Notes under the pieces: generated by a model | Seen by the model: only the letters and a program-made list of their open reading frames with translations | Database searches by the model: none | Told to the model about the DNA's origin: nothing | Virus record (IMG/VR): IMGVR_UViG_3300028025_001183 | Span: 1-36,702 of that record | DNA: 36,702 nt | Reading direction: 5' to 3' (one strand) | DNA from: a virus | Translations under genes and position numbers: made by a program | Shown here: piece by piece, positions 1 through 7,780 of the stretch | How positions within the stretch are numbered: the first letter of the stretch is position 1 | Layout of the letters: every line of letters starts with the position of its first letter

Positions 1-1
1 T

Positions 2-307
2 GGGCAATCAAACCCATCAGCCACTACCGCCACGACTCTTTACACCTGCCCTGCTTCTACTCAGACGGTTATCTCAACCATCACCATCTGTAATCAGGCT
101 GGCACAAGTGGCACATATCGAATCGCAATTCGCCCAAATGGAGCGACCTTAGCAACTGAACACTATGTTGTTTACGATGCAACAATTCAGGCAAATACAA
201 CCACGGCTTATACCCTAGGGCTTACAATAGATGCTTCAGATGTGGTCACAGTCTACGCATCAACAACAAGTTTCTCATTCAGCGCGTTCGGAAGCGAGAT
301 AGCATAA
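2..307 (+). CDS. Partial phage structural protein (C-terminal part)
   Basis: An open frame runs from the window edge to a TAA at 305-307, giving about 101 residues without a start, so the gene begins upstream. The visible part is a Ser/Thr-rich beta-type protein: an LYTCPAS segment, then [16 protein letters not shown] and a DVVTVYAST stretch, ending FGSEIA. I recall small proteins of this pattern next to fibre genes in aquatic phages, where they are annotated only as hypothetical or structural. It stops one base before the next start codon, so it is very likely co-transcribed with the fibre genes that follow. A virion role is an inference from composition and position; no enzymatic motif is visible. 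Confidence 0.6.
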   Translation, partial: GQSNPSATTATTLYTCPASTQTVISTITICNQAGTSGTYRIAIRPNGATLATEHYVVYDATIQANTTTAYTLGLTIDASDVVTVYASTTSFSFSAFGSEIA

Positions 308-308
308 T

Positions 309-1274
309 ATGGCAATTACCACCAATGGTGGCGCAGGAGTCACCGCAGATGCAGTTGCAACACTTACCAATAAGACTCTTACAGCCCCAGTAATCACCGA
401 TGCAACTTTCACAGGTCAGCAAAGTGGGCTACAGATTGCTTTTAACCAATCTATTGTCTTTGAAGGAACTACAGCAGATGCTTTTGAGACAACTCTAAGC
501 GCTGGAGAACCAACAGCAGACCGCACAATTACTTTGCCAGATGCTACAGGTCAAGTTGTTCTTCGTGATACAACAGATACTCTTACAAATAAGACATTGA
601 CTAGCCCAACAATGACCGCTCCTGTGCTTGGGACTCCAGCATCAGGAACTCTTACAAATACAACTGGATTGCCTATTACTGGCTTGGTTGCTTCAACTTC
701 TGCCGCTTTGGGAGTTGGTACTGTTGAGTTGGGTCACGCTACAGATACAACAATTTCCAGAGTTTCAGCAGGTGTTGTTGCAGTTGAAGGCGTAAATGTT
801 GTTACTACTTCTTCAACAGATACTCTCACAAATAAGACTCTTACGAGTCCAACAATAAACAGCGCCGTTGTATCTACTCCAATCTTAAAGTCTCCAGAGG
901 AGCGACTAACCGTATCTGCTACAGCGGCTACAGGAACAGTAAATTATGATGCTCTTACTCAAGGCGTTCTTTACTACACATCAAATGCAACTGCTAACTG
1001 GACTCTCAATGTTCGCGGAGATAGCGGAACTACGCTCAATGATTCTTTAGCAACAAACGACTCAATCACTATTGTTTTCTTGGTTACACAAGGTTCAACT
1101 GCTTACTACTCAAATGCTTTTACTATTGATGGCACTTCAGTTACCCCTAAGTACATAACAGGAACAGCATTTAGCGCAGGAAACGCATCTTCGATTGATT
1201 CTTATGTATACACTATTATCAAGACAGGAAGCGCTACCTTCACGGTACTAGCCTCACAAACCAAGTTCGCATAA
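309..1274 (+). CDS. Tail-fibre-like repeat protein
   Basis: A 321-residue Thr/Ser/Ala-rich protein with no hydrophobic segment. The unit TLTNKTLT followed by a short P-containing stretch occurs three times (about residues 18-25, 92-99 and 175-182), a repeat characteristic of fibre shafts in environmental phages. A second module at about residues 37-75 (QQSG..., [22 protein letters not shown]) is almost identical to one in the 5182-5727 product, which shows duplication within the fibre locus. The C-terminal half ([14 protein letters not shown] and onward) looks like a separate beta domain. The start at 309 has only a weak ribosome-binding site but lies one base after the previous stop, which suggests translational coupling. 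Likely a virion fibre or appendage; whether it sits on head or tail cannot be told. Confidence 0.7.
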   Translation: MAITTNGGAGVTADAVATLTNKTLTAPVITDATFTGQQSGLQIAFNQSIVFEGTTADAFETTLSAGEPTADRTITLPDATGQVVLRDTTDTLTNKTLTSPTMTAPVLGTPASGTLTNTTGLPITGLVASTSAALGVGTVELGHATDTTISRVSAGVVAVEGVNVVTTSSTDTLTNKTLTSPTINSAVVSTPILKSPEERLTVSATAATGTVNYDALTQGVLYYTSNATANWTLNVRGDSGTTLNDSLATNDSITIVFLVTQGSTAYYSNAFTIDGTSVTPKYITGTAFSAGNASSIDSYVYTIIKTGSATFTVLASQTKFA

Positions 1275-1283
1275 GGAGTCGTA

Positions 1284-1877
1284 ATGCCAATTATTGCTGG
1301 TCGCGCTTCTGCGGCTTATGGTGCTGGATTTGGTGCTATAACAACACCACCTTTTCAATTGACTGAAGGAAGTTTTGACTTTCTATCTTTCATAACTGCT
1401 CCAAGCGGCGGTTTAGCAGATGTTACCTTTGAGTCAATCCCGCAAGGATATAAACACTTGCAGATACGCACTATGGAAAACATTACTAACGCAAACAATG
1501 ACCAAGGATACGGCAGTATGCGTTTCAATGGAGATACAACTGGCTCATACTCCAGACATCAGTTCACTACAAACCAAAGTAGCGCAAGTTCATTTGGTTT
1601 AACGGGACAAACAAATGCAGTTTACGGTTACGCTTACCTAGTGAACGCAACCAGTTCATTTATGTGTACAAATATAATCGACATATTAGATTATTCACAC
1701 CCAAGTAAGACAACAATTGTAAAAGGTTTAAGCGGTATGGAGTTCAACGGAAGTGGATTTATGGGGCTATTTTCTTCAGTATGGGCAAAAACTGAACCAG
1801 TAACATCAATTAGAATTTTTAACACAACTGGAGCATTTAGAGTAAACTCCACTTTTGCGCTTTACGGGGTGCGTTAA
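1284..1877 (+). CDS. Virion adhesin paralog 1 (no glycine-rich domain)
   Basis: 197 residues, preceded by a strong AAGGAGTCGTA ribosome-binding site. The core (about residues 38-197) shares a pattern with the N-terminal domains of the next two genes: an IPQGYKHLQIR strand, FNGDTTGSY at 81-89, and a C-terminal block ending in F-A-L-Y-G-V. The neighbours show the equivalent YTDLELVV or YTDLKIVA, FNGDTG and SIYGI blocks. This gene therefore looks like the shortest member of a tandem family of three, lacking the glycine-rich C-terminus. It ends immediately before the next ATG. A surface or receptor-contact role is inferred from its neighbours; the fold is presumably a beta sandwich. Confidence 0.6.
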   Translation: MPIIAGRASAAYGAGFGAITTPPFQLTEGSFDFLSFITAPSGGLADVTFESIPQGYKHLQIRTMENITNANNDQGYGSMRFNGDTTGSYSRHQFTTNQSSASSFGLTGQTNAVYGYAYLVNATSSFMCTNIIDILDYSHPSKTTIVKGLSGMEFNGSGFMGLFSSVWAKTEPVTSIRIFNTTGAFRVNSTFALYGVR

Positions 1878-3191
1878 ATGCCAACAAATACTTATGTAGC
1901 ACTTCGCACGGAGACAGTTTCTGTAGCAACTAACTCCATAACACTTAATCTTTCTGGAATAACTGGTTATACCGACCTTGAATTAGTAGTTGCCAGTTCT
2001 AACGCAACCGCAGATTCTACGATTCTAGTCGCAGTAAATGGTGAAAATACAGGAACTAATTACTCCTTCACTTATTTTAACGGCAACGGTGCAAATCCAG
2101 TAACAGGCGCAGTAAATAATAATAATTTAGGTGTAATAGGTAATCATCACACAACCCGAAGTTGTGTTGTAGCAAGGTTTCTAAATTACACAAATACAAA
2201 TATGTATAAGCATTGGATTTTCAATGGTGGTGCAGCGGCGGGTAGCGGAGTATCTAACGGCGTAGTCTGCTGGCGCTCTACCGCCGCTATTACTTCAATT
2301 ACTTTAACCACTACTTCTGGTCGTAATTTTACAGTTGGCTCAACAGTTTCACTTTATGGAATCTCAACAGTCGGAGATACAACTCCAAAGGCAACTGGTG
2401 GAGAAGTTACTAGCGATGCAACTTATTGGTATCACACATTTAATATGTCGGGCAATTTTGTGCCTCTACAGTCTTTGACTGCTGACTTCCTTGTTATTGC
2501 AGGCGGTGGTGGTGGTAATGCCAACGGTGGCGGTGGCGCAGGTGGTTATCGCACCTCTGTCGGAACATCAGGCGGTGGTGCTGCTGCTCAATCTGCACTA
2601 TCTCTAACAGCACAACGCTACCAAGTCCTTGTCGGTGCTGGTGGTGCTGGTGGTTCTAGCGGTGCAAACGGTAGCGCTAGTTCTTTTTCATCAATTTCAA
2701 CCACGGGCGGCGGTAGAGGCGGTGGCTCAGACCAAAATGGTTTTAGCGGCGGCTCTGGCGGCGGCGGTGGTGGTAATACACAAGTAGGCGGAAGTTTTAG
2801 CGGTGGCGGTGGAACAACTAATGAAGGTTTTGGCGGCGGTAGTACCCCAGGAGCATCCAACTCTCCAGGTGGCGGTGGTGGTGGCGCGGGAGGCGCTGGT
2901 GGTAACGGTAATGGTTCTTCAGAACCTCGCGTTGGTGGAACTGGTGGCGTAGGGCTTACTTCAAGCATTTCAGGTACATCAGTTGGTCGCGCTGGTGGCG
3001 GCGCTGCTGGTAGCGGTGCTTTAGGTGGAACCGCAACACAAGGCGGTGGCGCAGGTGCTAGTGGTCAAAACGCTACAGATGCTACGGCTGGAACTGTTAA
3101 TACAGGCGCAGGCGGCGGCGGTGGTGGTGGCGCTCGCGCTTCTGCTGCTGGTGGCTCAGGTGTTGTTATTGTTAGATACACAAAGGCTTAG
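1878..3191 (+). CDS. Glycine-rich fibre/adhesin paralog 2
   Basis: 437 residues. Residues 1 to about 165 are the beta domain shared with the flanking paralogs (GYTDLELVVASS, STAAITSITL, GSTVSLYGI). A linker with TYWYHTFN follows, then from about residue 206 to 430 an extremely glycine-rich domain with runs of five to six glycines. It ends GGSGVVIVRY, the typical closing strand of phage glycine-rich domain proteins. In phages such domains form polyglycine-helix or loop-rich tip structures, as in the T4-like gp38 adhesins, and often determine host range. The ATG directly abuts the previous TAA. The long proline-rich reading frame on the opposite strand is a by-product of the glycine codons. Confidence 0.75.
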   Translation: MPTNTYVALRTETVSVATNSITLNLSGITGYTDLELVVASSNATADSTILVAVNGENTGTNYSFTYFNGNGANPVTGAVNNNNLGVIGNHHTTRSCVVARFLNYTNTNMYKHWIFNGGAAAGSGVSNGVVCWRSTAAITSITLTTTSGRNFTVGSTVSLYGISTVGDTTPKATGGEVTSDATYWYHTFNMSGNFVPLQSLTADFLVIAGGGGGNANGGGGAGGYRTSVGTSGGGAAAQSALSLTAQRYQVLVGAGGAGGSSGANGSASSFSSISTTGGGRGGGSDQNGFSGGSGGGGGGNTQVGGSFSGGGGTTNEGFGGGSTPGASNSPGGGGGGAGGAGGNGNGSSEPRVGGTGGVGLTSSISGTSVGRAGGGAAGSGALGGTATQGGGAGASGQNATDATAGTVNTGAGGGGGGGARASAAGGSGVVIVRYTKA

Positions 3192-3201
3192 GAGATAGAT
3201 A

Positions 3202-4584
3202 ATGCCAGCAAACTATGTTCTTTTAGAAACGATTGAACTTACGCAATCAGCATCGTCTGTAACCTTTGATAACTTGCCTACTTCGGGTTATACAGATTTG
3301 AAGATTGTTGCAAGCGCAAGAACAACAAATGGCGCAGGACCCCGCGACCAGATAGACATTAACTTTAATGGTGATACAGGAAATCAGACTTATGTTTTGC
3401 TTTTTGGTATCCCAGATGTATCTACTGGTTCGGAATCTGGTGTTGAAATACGCGGCGGTTATATGTCGGGTTCAACTGGAACTGCAAGCACTTTTGGAAA
3501 CGCAGAGATTTATATTCCGAACTATAGAGATGGAAATACTAAAGCCGTTCTTTCATACGGAGTAAACGCGACAAATGCTAATACTCAAGGCGGTATGCAA
3601 TTCTCAAATAGTCTTTGGAATAGCACAGCGGCAATCACATCAATCCAGTTGGTATCAAATACTGGCGCTAACTTTGTTGCAGGTTCAACTTTCTCTATTT
3701 ATGGAATCGCTACACTTAATATAACTCCAGTAACCGCTCCACTTGCAACAGGTGGAAACATCGTTGCTAATGATGGTACTTATTGGTATCACGCTTTCTT
3801 GAGTTCAGGAACATTTACTCCGCTAAAGACTTTAAGTTGTGATGTTCTAACTATTGCAGGCGGCGGTGCAGGTGGTAATGACGATGTTCGTGGCGCTGGC
3901 GGCGGTGCAGGTGGTATTTTTTACGCAACTTCTCAATCAGTTTTAACCGCCAAAACAGTTACTGTTGGTGCAGGAGGTACTGCTGGACTTGCCTCAACGC
4001 GTGCTAACACGGCTGGTTCTAACTCTACTTTTGAAGGATTAACCGCCGCAGTAGGTGGTGGTCGTGGTGGTGGAAATACTATAACTGGCGTAAAAACTGG
4101 TGGTAACGGCGGTTCAGGCGGTGGTGGTACTACTTCAAACAGTCAGCCTTCAACTAGCGCGGCTGGTGGTTCATCTACTCAAACTGGTACTGGTGGAACA
4201 GGCTACGGTAACGCTGGCGGCGCAGGTGGAAATAACGGTGCATCAGGCGGCGGTGGTGGTGGTGCAGGAGCGGCTGGAACAGGCAACATAAGTAGTTATG
4301 GTGTCGGTGGTACTGGCGGTGCTGGATTAAATACTTGGTCTACTTGGGCTACTGCTACAAATACTGGAGTTTCAGGTTACTACGCTGGCGGTGGTGGCGG
4401 TGGTGGCACAGGTGGAAATTATGGTAATGGTGGCGCAGGAGGCGGAGGTCGCGCTGGAGACAATAACGGAGTTTCAGTAGCGGGAACTGCTAACACAGGT
4501 GGTGGCGGTGGTGGTCGTGGCGGTGGTGACGAAGGTTCTGCTGGTGGCTCAGGAATTATTATAGTTCGTTATCCAATGGTATAA
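3202..4584 (+). CDS. Glycine-rich fibre/adhesin paralog 3
   Basis: 460 residues with the same architecture as the preceding gene. The N-terminal beta domain (SGYTDLKIVASAR, INFNGDTGN, STAAITSIQLVS, GSTFSIYGI) runs to about residue 170, followed by GTYWYHAF and a glycine-rich domain from about 218 to 450 that closes with GGSGIIIVRYP. It is clearly a tandem duplicate of the 1878-3191 gene, but the glycine-rich parts differ in length and spacing, as expected for a fast-evolving recognition surface. A TAGGAGATAGATA leader supplies the ribosome-binding site. Virion adhesin is the best call; the actual ligand is unknown. Confidence 0.75.
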   Translation: MPANYVLLETIELTQSASSVTFDNLPTSGYTDLKIVASARTTNGAGPRDQIDINFNGDTGNQTYVLLFGIPDVSTGSESGVEIRGGYMSGSTGTASTFGNAEIYIPNYRDGNTKAVLSYGVNATNANTQGGMQFSNSLWNSTAAITSIQLVSNTGANFVAGSTFSIYGIATLNITPVTAPLATGGNIVANDGTYWYHAFLSSGTFTPLKTLSCDVLTIAGGGAGGNDDVRGAGGGAGGIFYATSQSVLTAKTVTVGAGGTAGLASTRANTAGSNSTFEGLTAAVGGGRGGGNTITGVKTGGNGGSGGGGTTSNSQPSTSAAGGSSTQTGTGGTGYGNAGGAGGNNGASGGGGGGAGAAGTGNISSYGVGGTGGAGLNTWSTWATATNTGVSGYYAGGGGGGGTGGNYGNGGAGGGGRAGDNNGVSVAGTANTGGGGGGRGGGDEGSAGGSGIIIVRYPMV

Positions 4585-4596
4585 AGGAGAAAAAAT

Positions 4597-4932
4597 ATGT
4601 CGCATTGGGCAGAAATAGATGAGAACAACATTGTTCTCCGTGTACTCGTTGGGAACAACAGCGAGCCAGATGAAGGCGAAGCCTTTATGAATAGTCTTGG
4701 TGGTACTTGGGTCAAGACCTCATATAACGGCACAATCCGCAAGAACTATGCTGGTATTGGTTACTCATACGATGCAACCCGCGATGCTTTCATCGCGCCG
4801 AAGCCATTCGATTCTTGGATTCTTGATGAAGAAACTTGCCGATGGGAAGCCCCAGTTGCTTATCCAACTGACGGTATCATGTATGTCTGGGATGAAGAAA
4901 CAACTAATTGGAAGGCGACAGTAAATGACTGA
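4597..4932 (+). CDS. Small fibre-locus protein, aquatic-phage type
   Basis: 111 residues, acidic and aromatic-rich, starting MSHWAEIDENNIV. It contains WVKTSYNGTIRKNYAGIGY, then YDATRDAFIAPKPF and a repeated W-acidic pattern (CRWEAPVAYPTDG, YVWDEETTNW). I recognise this pattern from small proteins accompanying fibre genes in marine and freshwater phages, where function is not established; chaperone, fibre-tip or connector roles are all possible. The ribosome-binding site AAGGAGAAAAAAT is strong. Its stop codon overlaps the next gene by 8 bases, consistent with a cotranslated pair. Confidence 0.6.
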   Translation: MSHWAEIDENNIVLRVLVGNNSEPDEGEAFMNSLGGTWVKTSYNGTIRKNYAGIGYSYDATRDAFIAPKPFDSWILDEETCRWEAPVAYPTDGIMYVWDEETTNWKATVND

Positions 4933-5161
4933 TGTACCTAAGAAACTCGTAGTGAATGTAGCCGATGGCACATCACAATACATTGATTTAACACCTGCTG
5001 AGATTGCTCAGCGCGACCAAGATGCAGCAGCAGCAGTCGAGTTAGCAGAAGCGCGTGAAGTAGAAGCCGCAGCAAAAGAGGCTCTCAAGGTTTCTGCTAA
5101 AGCAAAATTAGTTGCTGGCGAACCTTTAACAGCCGAAGAAGCCGCAGTTCTCGTAATCTAA
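4925..5161 (+). CDS. Small alanine/glutamate-rich helical protein
   Basis: 78 residues. A short beta-like start (KKLVVNVADGTSQYIDLTPAEI) is followed by a highly charged Ala/Glu/Lys helix (about residues 28-65) and a C-terminal EPLTAEEAAVLV. The gene overlaps the preceding one by 8 bases. Such small helical proteins commonly follow the 111-residue partner in aquatic phages; an assembly chaperone or structural plug is possible but unproven. No enzyme motif is visible. Confidence 0.55.
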   Translation: MTDVPKKLVVNVADGTSQYIDLTPAEIAQRDQDAAAAVELAEAREVEAAAKEALKVSAKAKLVAGEPLTAEEAAVLVI

Positions 5162-5181
5162 TTATCCAATAGGAGTATAAA

Positions 5182-5727
5182 ATGGCAGGTACAACTACTA
5201 AGGGTCTACGCTATCCAACAGCGGGAGATAACCCTGCCGTACATACCGATATTCAAAACTTGGCTACTGATGTAGATACAGAGTTAAGCGATTATGCCCT
5301 TCTTGCTGGAGCGACCTTTACTGGCAATATCCAGATTCCAACTGAGTTGGTTTTTGAAGGCGCTACAGCCAATGGATTCGAAACTACTCTTACGGTTGTA
5401 GACCCAACAGCAGACCGAATTGCGACATTTCCAAATGTGAGCGGAACAGTCATTACGACTGGAAACCTCACAGACATCACGGCTTTAACTTCGCCAACTA
5501 TCAGCAATGCTACTTTCACAGGTCAGCAATCAGGGCTTGAGTTGGCTTTCACTCAGAACATTGTCTTTGAAGGTACGACAGCAGATGCTTTTGAACTTAC
5601 TCTTTCAGCGGGTGAACCAACAGCCGATAGAACAGTTACTTTGCCAGATGAGACTGGAACTCTAACTACTGAGGCGAATGTACTTGATTATGCTCGAACA
5701 GTTGGTCTATTCCTTGGCGGTATGTAA
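5182..5727 (+). CDS. Fibre-like virion protein with two repeat modules
   Basis: 181 residues, ribosome-binding site AATAGGAGTATAAA. The N-terminus (TTKGLRYPTAGDNPAVHTDI) resembles the capsid- or tail-attachment part of short phage fibres. Two copies of a 35-40-residue module follow: LVFEGATANGFETTL...DPTADRIATFP and [15 protein letters not shown]...EPTADRTVTLPD. The second copy is nearly the same as one in the 309-1274 product. The gene ends in a one-base overlap (TAATG) with the head-tail connector gene, tying it to the virion neck operon. I call it virion structural with fair confidence; the exact site is unknown. Confidence 0.65.
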   Translation: MAGTTTKGLRYPTAGDNPAVHTDIQNLATDVDTELSDYALLAGATFTGNIQIPTELVFEGATANGFETTLTVVDPTADRIATFPNVSGTVITTGNLTDITALTSPTISNATFTGQQSGLELAFTQNIVFEGTTADAFELTLSAGEPTADRTVTLPDETGTLTTEANVLDYARTVGLFLGGM

Positions 5728-6173
5728 TGACTTTTACATACTCAGGAGACCCGAGTACATCGGCTCGAAATTATGTTCGGTTCCTTCTTAACGACACAGA
5801 CTCAACTGATGCTTTATTCTCAGACGAAGAAATTTCTTATGTTCTAACTGAATGGTCAAATGATTCTTATGAAGCAGCGCGTGAGTTGGCTGAAATCCTT
5901 ATTGCTCGCTTTGCCCGTCTAGCCGATAGCACCTCAAAGAGTGTTGGCGATATTTCAGTCTCCGAGTCTTTTGGCTCAAAGGTAACGCACTACAAAGAGT
6001 TGGCTAATAGCCTAGCCCTACGCAAGATGCGTAAATCTCCTCCTCGCCCTTGGGCTAAGACAGATGCTTTGAAGTCCACAGACGACAAGACAACTACTGA
6101 TTACAACACAGACTTTGTAGTTGGTCAGATGGATAACCCAAATAGTTTCTACGAAACACGCATCGTAGAATAG
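5727..6173 (+). CDS. Head-tail connector (adaptor, HK97 gp6-like)
   Basis: 148 residues, largely alpha-helical: YVRFLLNDTDSTDALFSDEEI near the N-terminus, then YEAARELAEILIARFARLADSTSKSVGD and a basic C-terminal half. The D-x-D...F-D-E-E-I start followed by a long helix of A/L/R residues is typical of phage adaptor proteins that dock on the portal ring. Position is decisive: it heads a run of four neck genes in the usual order of adaptor, stopper, gp10-like and terminator. It starts within the stop codon of the upstream gene. The portal gene it would contact is not in the window. Confidence 0.7.
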   Translation: MTFTYSGDPSTSARNYVRFLLNDTDSTDALFSDEEISYVLTEWSNDSYEAARELAEILIARFARLADSTSKSVGDISVSESFGSKVTHYKELANSLALRKMRKSPPRPWAKTDALKSTDDKTTTDYNTDFVVGQMDNPNSFYETRIVE

Positions 6174-6183
6174 GGGGATAGCC

Positions 6184-6522
6184 ATGGCAGATGCTATCTA
6201 CAACAAAGTCGCTGAGTTTATGACCGATACCGTGGTCTTTACACCCAAGGCATCAGTTAATAAATACAACACAACTACTTATGGCGCTTCTAACACAAAT
6301 GTTACGGCTACTGGTCGTCTCATTTACGACACAATTCGAAGCCGAGATGTCCAAGGAATTGAAGTTGTTGATATTGGTCGCTTCATAACCAAGGGTCCAC
6401 AGACTTCAATCACCGTATCTCACAGAATGGTAGTCGGCTCAGATACCTTTACTATCAATGCAGTTGATAACATCGCAGATGAAAATGGAGCGCATCACAC
6501 CGTCATACGCTTTGGTAGATAA
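6184..6522 (+). CDS. Head closure / stopper protein
   Basis: 112 residues, beta-rich: FMTDTVVFTPKASVNKYNT, a central GRLIYDTIRSRDVQG and a C-terminal VGSDTFTINAVDNI...HHTVIRF. Small beta-barrel proteins with a closing [VI]R[FL] strand after the adaptor gene are head-completion stoppers (SPP1 gp16 or HK97 gp7 type) that seal the capsid channel and accept the tail. The ribosome-binding site is AGGGGGATAGCC. Family assignment rests on size, strand pattern and gene order. Confidence 0.6.
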   Translation: MADAIYNKVAEFMTDTVVFTPKASVNKYNTTTYGASNTNVTATGRLIYDTIRSRDVQGIEVVDIGRFITKGPQTSITVSHRMVVGSDTFTINAVDNIADENGAHHTVIRFGR

Positions 6523-6524
6523 AT

Positions 6525-6932
6525 ATGAGCGATGTATTTACCTTTGAGATAGATGGCGCTCAAGAGTTGCGTAAGATGCTGGCGGAATCTGGCGCTGATG
6601 CGGGTAAAATAGTTGGTCAAGTAATCCTTGAAGAAGCCAATATGATTTTCGCCAAGGCGATGATTCTTACCCCTATTGATACAGGTGCTTTGCGAGGTTC
6701 GGGCGGAGTCTCGGCTCCAATAAATACCCCTCAAGGCATCGGAGTTGATATTTTCTTTGGCGGACCAGCAGCGCCTTATGCGCTTTATGTCCATGAGATT
6801 ATGTACTACAAGCACAATTCCCCAACTCAGGCAAAATTCCTTGAACAACCTTTCATGGAGAGATTGCCAGCAATTCAGCAGAATATGGCTCGGCGTATCA
6901 TTGACCTCATTAGAAAGAACGGAGCATCCTGA
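6525..6932 (+). CDS. HK97 gp10-like neck/tail completion protein
   Basis: 135 residues. The pattern FEIDGAQELRKML, then a helix, then TPIDTGALRGSG, YALYVHEIMYY and FLEQPFME with a C-terminal helix is the signature of HK97 gp10-like neck proteins; TPxDTGxLR and YxxxxHE are the conserved blocks. These proteins act between the stopper and tail terminator during head-tail joining. The start lies three bases after the previous stop and the end overlaps the next gene by one base (TGATG). Confidence is high for the family and moderate for the exact role. Confidence 0.8.
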   Translation: MSDVFTFEIDGAQELRKMLAESGADAGKIVGQVILEEANMIFAKAMILTPIDTGALRGSGGVSAPINTPQGIGVDIFFGGPAAPYALYVHEIMYYKHNSPTQAKFLEQPFMERLPAIQQNMARRIIDLIRKNGAS

Positions 6933-7357
6933 TGCCAACAATTCTTGAGTCTATAGGTGACTACCTACAGAACACATCAAGCGCTTTTGGCGCACACACT
7001 TCTAAGGGAACATTAGGAACAACCCTATTTCTAGGCACTTTGCCAGAGTCTCCAGATGTCTGTACGGCTGTCTTTGAGAACTCAGGAACTCCGCCAGCGT
7101 TCACAATGGGAACAGGTGGAATTGTAATTGATTACCCAATGATTCAAGTTATCTGTCGAGCAGGGCGTGAAGATTATCCAACGGCGCGAGATGCGGCTGA
7201 GGCAATTCGCAACTTGCTTGCATCCGTAACTGATGCCACAATTTCAGGTGTTAATGTTTTGCGTATAGAGCCAATGGGTAGTGTAAATCCATTGGGTGTA
7301 GACCCGAAGCAAAGACCACTACTATCGGTGAATTTTCGATGTCTAGTGAGGACATAA
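6932..7357 (+). CDS. Tail terminator / minor capsid-type protein
   Basis: 141 residues: IGDYLQNTSSAFG, TLFLGTLPESPDVCTAVFENSG, then IDYPMIQVICRAG and YPTARDAAEAIRNLLA, ending VNFRCLVRT. The L[PT]xxPD...YP.iqv..R....Y..A...A..i layout matches the phage minor capsid / tail terminator family (PF12691-like). Terminator rings stop tail-tube growth and bind the neck. The last 18 bases overlap the next start in another frame. The order adaptor, stopper, gp10 and terminator supports the assignment. Confidence 0.7.
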   Translation: MPTILESIGDYLQNTSSAFGAHTSKGTLGTTLFLGTLPESPDVCTAVFENSGTPPAFTMGTGGIVIDYPMIQVICRAGREDYPTARDAAEAIRNLLASVTDATISGVNVLRIEPMGSVNPLGVDPKQRPLLSVNFRCLVRT

Positions 7358-7527
7358 CCACGGAGCCAACGGCTCCCCAGGAGAGAGTGGTAGACCCGTA
7401 TGGCAGAAACGCAACGACAGACGAGTTCCAAAGGTGCTGGAAATGCGACAGACTCCTCTTTGAGTCGGCAACGCGCCCGTGGAGTATCCGATGCCCGAGA
7501 TGTAAGTCAAAGAATAAGTCTGGATGA
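7339..7527 (+). CDS. Com-like zinc-finger microprotein
   Basis: 62 residues. The C-terminal half carries C33-W-K-C36 and C52-P-R-C55 separated by 15 residues, with a basic tail (KSKNKSG). This is the arrangement of the Com family, whose founding member in phage Mu is an RNA-binding translational activator of mom. The gene starts 18 bases inside the tail terminator gene without a clear ribosome-binding site, so it probably depends on coupling, and overlaps the next gene by 128 bases in a different frame. Both frames look protein-like. Function here is unknown; an RNA-binding regulator is a hypothesis only. Confidence 0.5.
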   Translation: MSSEDITTEPTAPQERVVDPYGRNATTDEFQRCWKCDRLLFESATRPWSIRCPRCKSKNKSG

Positions 7528-7780
7528 GTTCACCTCTAAGTTAGACTCCCTCTACGGTAAGAAAACCTTGCCAGGTGGTGAGTGTGCTATGGGTAAATTA
7601 CTTCGTGAGTTGCCAGAGGAATTCTCTAAGAGGCTGGCTGAGGCTCTCTTGACTCCATCCGTAGAAGGAACAGCAATTACTAAAGTTCTTGCAGACTATG
7701 GATTCGAGATGAGTTCAAATGTTGTTCGCCGTCATCGGCGTAGGATGCAAGGACTAGATGGGTGTAAGTGCGCTAAATGA
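7400..7780 (+). CDS. HTH-like DNA-binding protein with C-terminal CxC
   Basis: 126 residues. The first 40 are Ser/Arg/Gln-rich and overlap the Com-like gene. The conserved-looking core (about residues 42-126) has GGECAMGKLL, LPEEFSKRLAEALLTPSVEG, a helix-turn-helix-like KVLADYGFEMSSNVVRRHRRR, and ends GCKC. The VRRHRR segment resembles DNA-recognition helices of small actinophage regulators or TerS-like proteins. The AGGAGAG at 7379-7385 is a long 14 bases from this ATG, so the start is uncertain and a downstream start is possible. It overlaps the phosphoesterase gene by ATGA. Confidence 0.55.
   Translation: MAETQRQTSSKGAGNATDSSLSRQRARGVSDARDVSQRISLDEFTSKLDSLYGKKTLPGGECAMGKLLRELPEEFSKRLAEALLTPSVEGTAITKVLADYGFEMSSNVVRRHRRRMQGLDGCKCAK

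Noticed and set aside
2618-2968. Long proline-rich open frame on the minus strand
   Set aside because: It is the complement of the Gly-codon repeats (GGTGGC) of the glycine-rich adhesin; it has no start context.
2490-4570. Regularly repeated GGTGG units considered as CRISPR or noncoding repeats
   Set aside because: Units are short, variable and in frame with glycine-rich proteins; no spacer structure.
6495-6941. 148-residue minus-strand frame over the gp10-like gene
   Set aside because: Opposite a clear neck gene that is tightly fitted in an operon; no promoter or ribosome-binding site.
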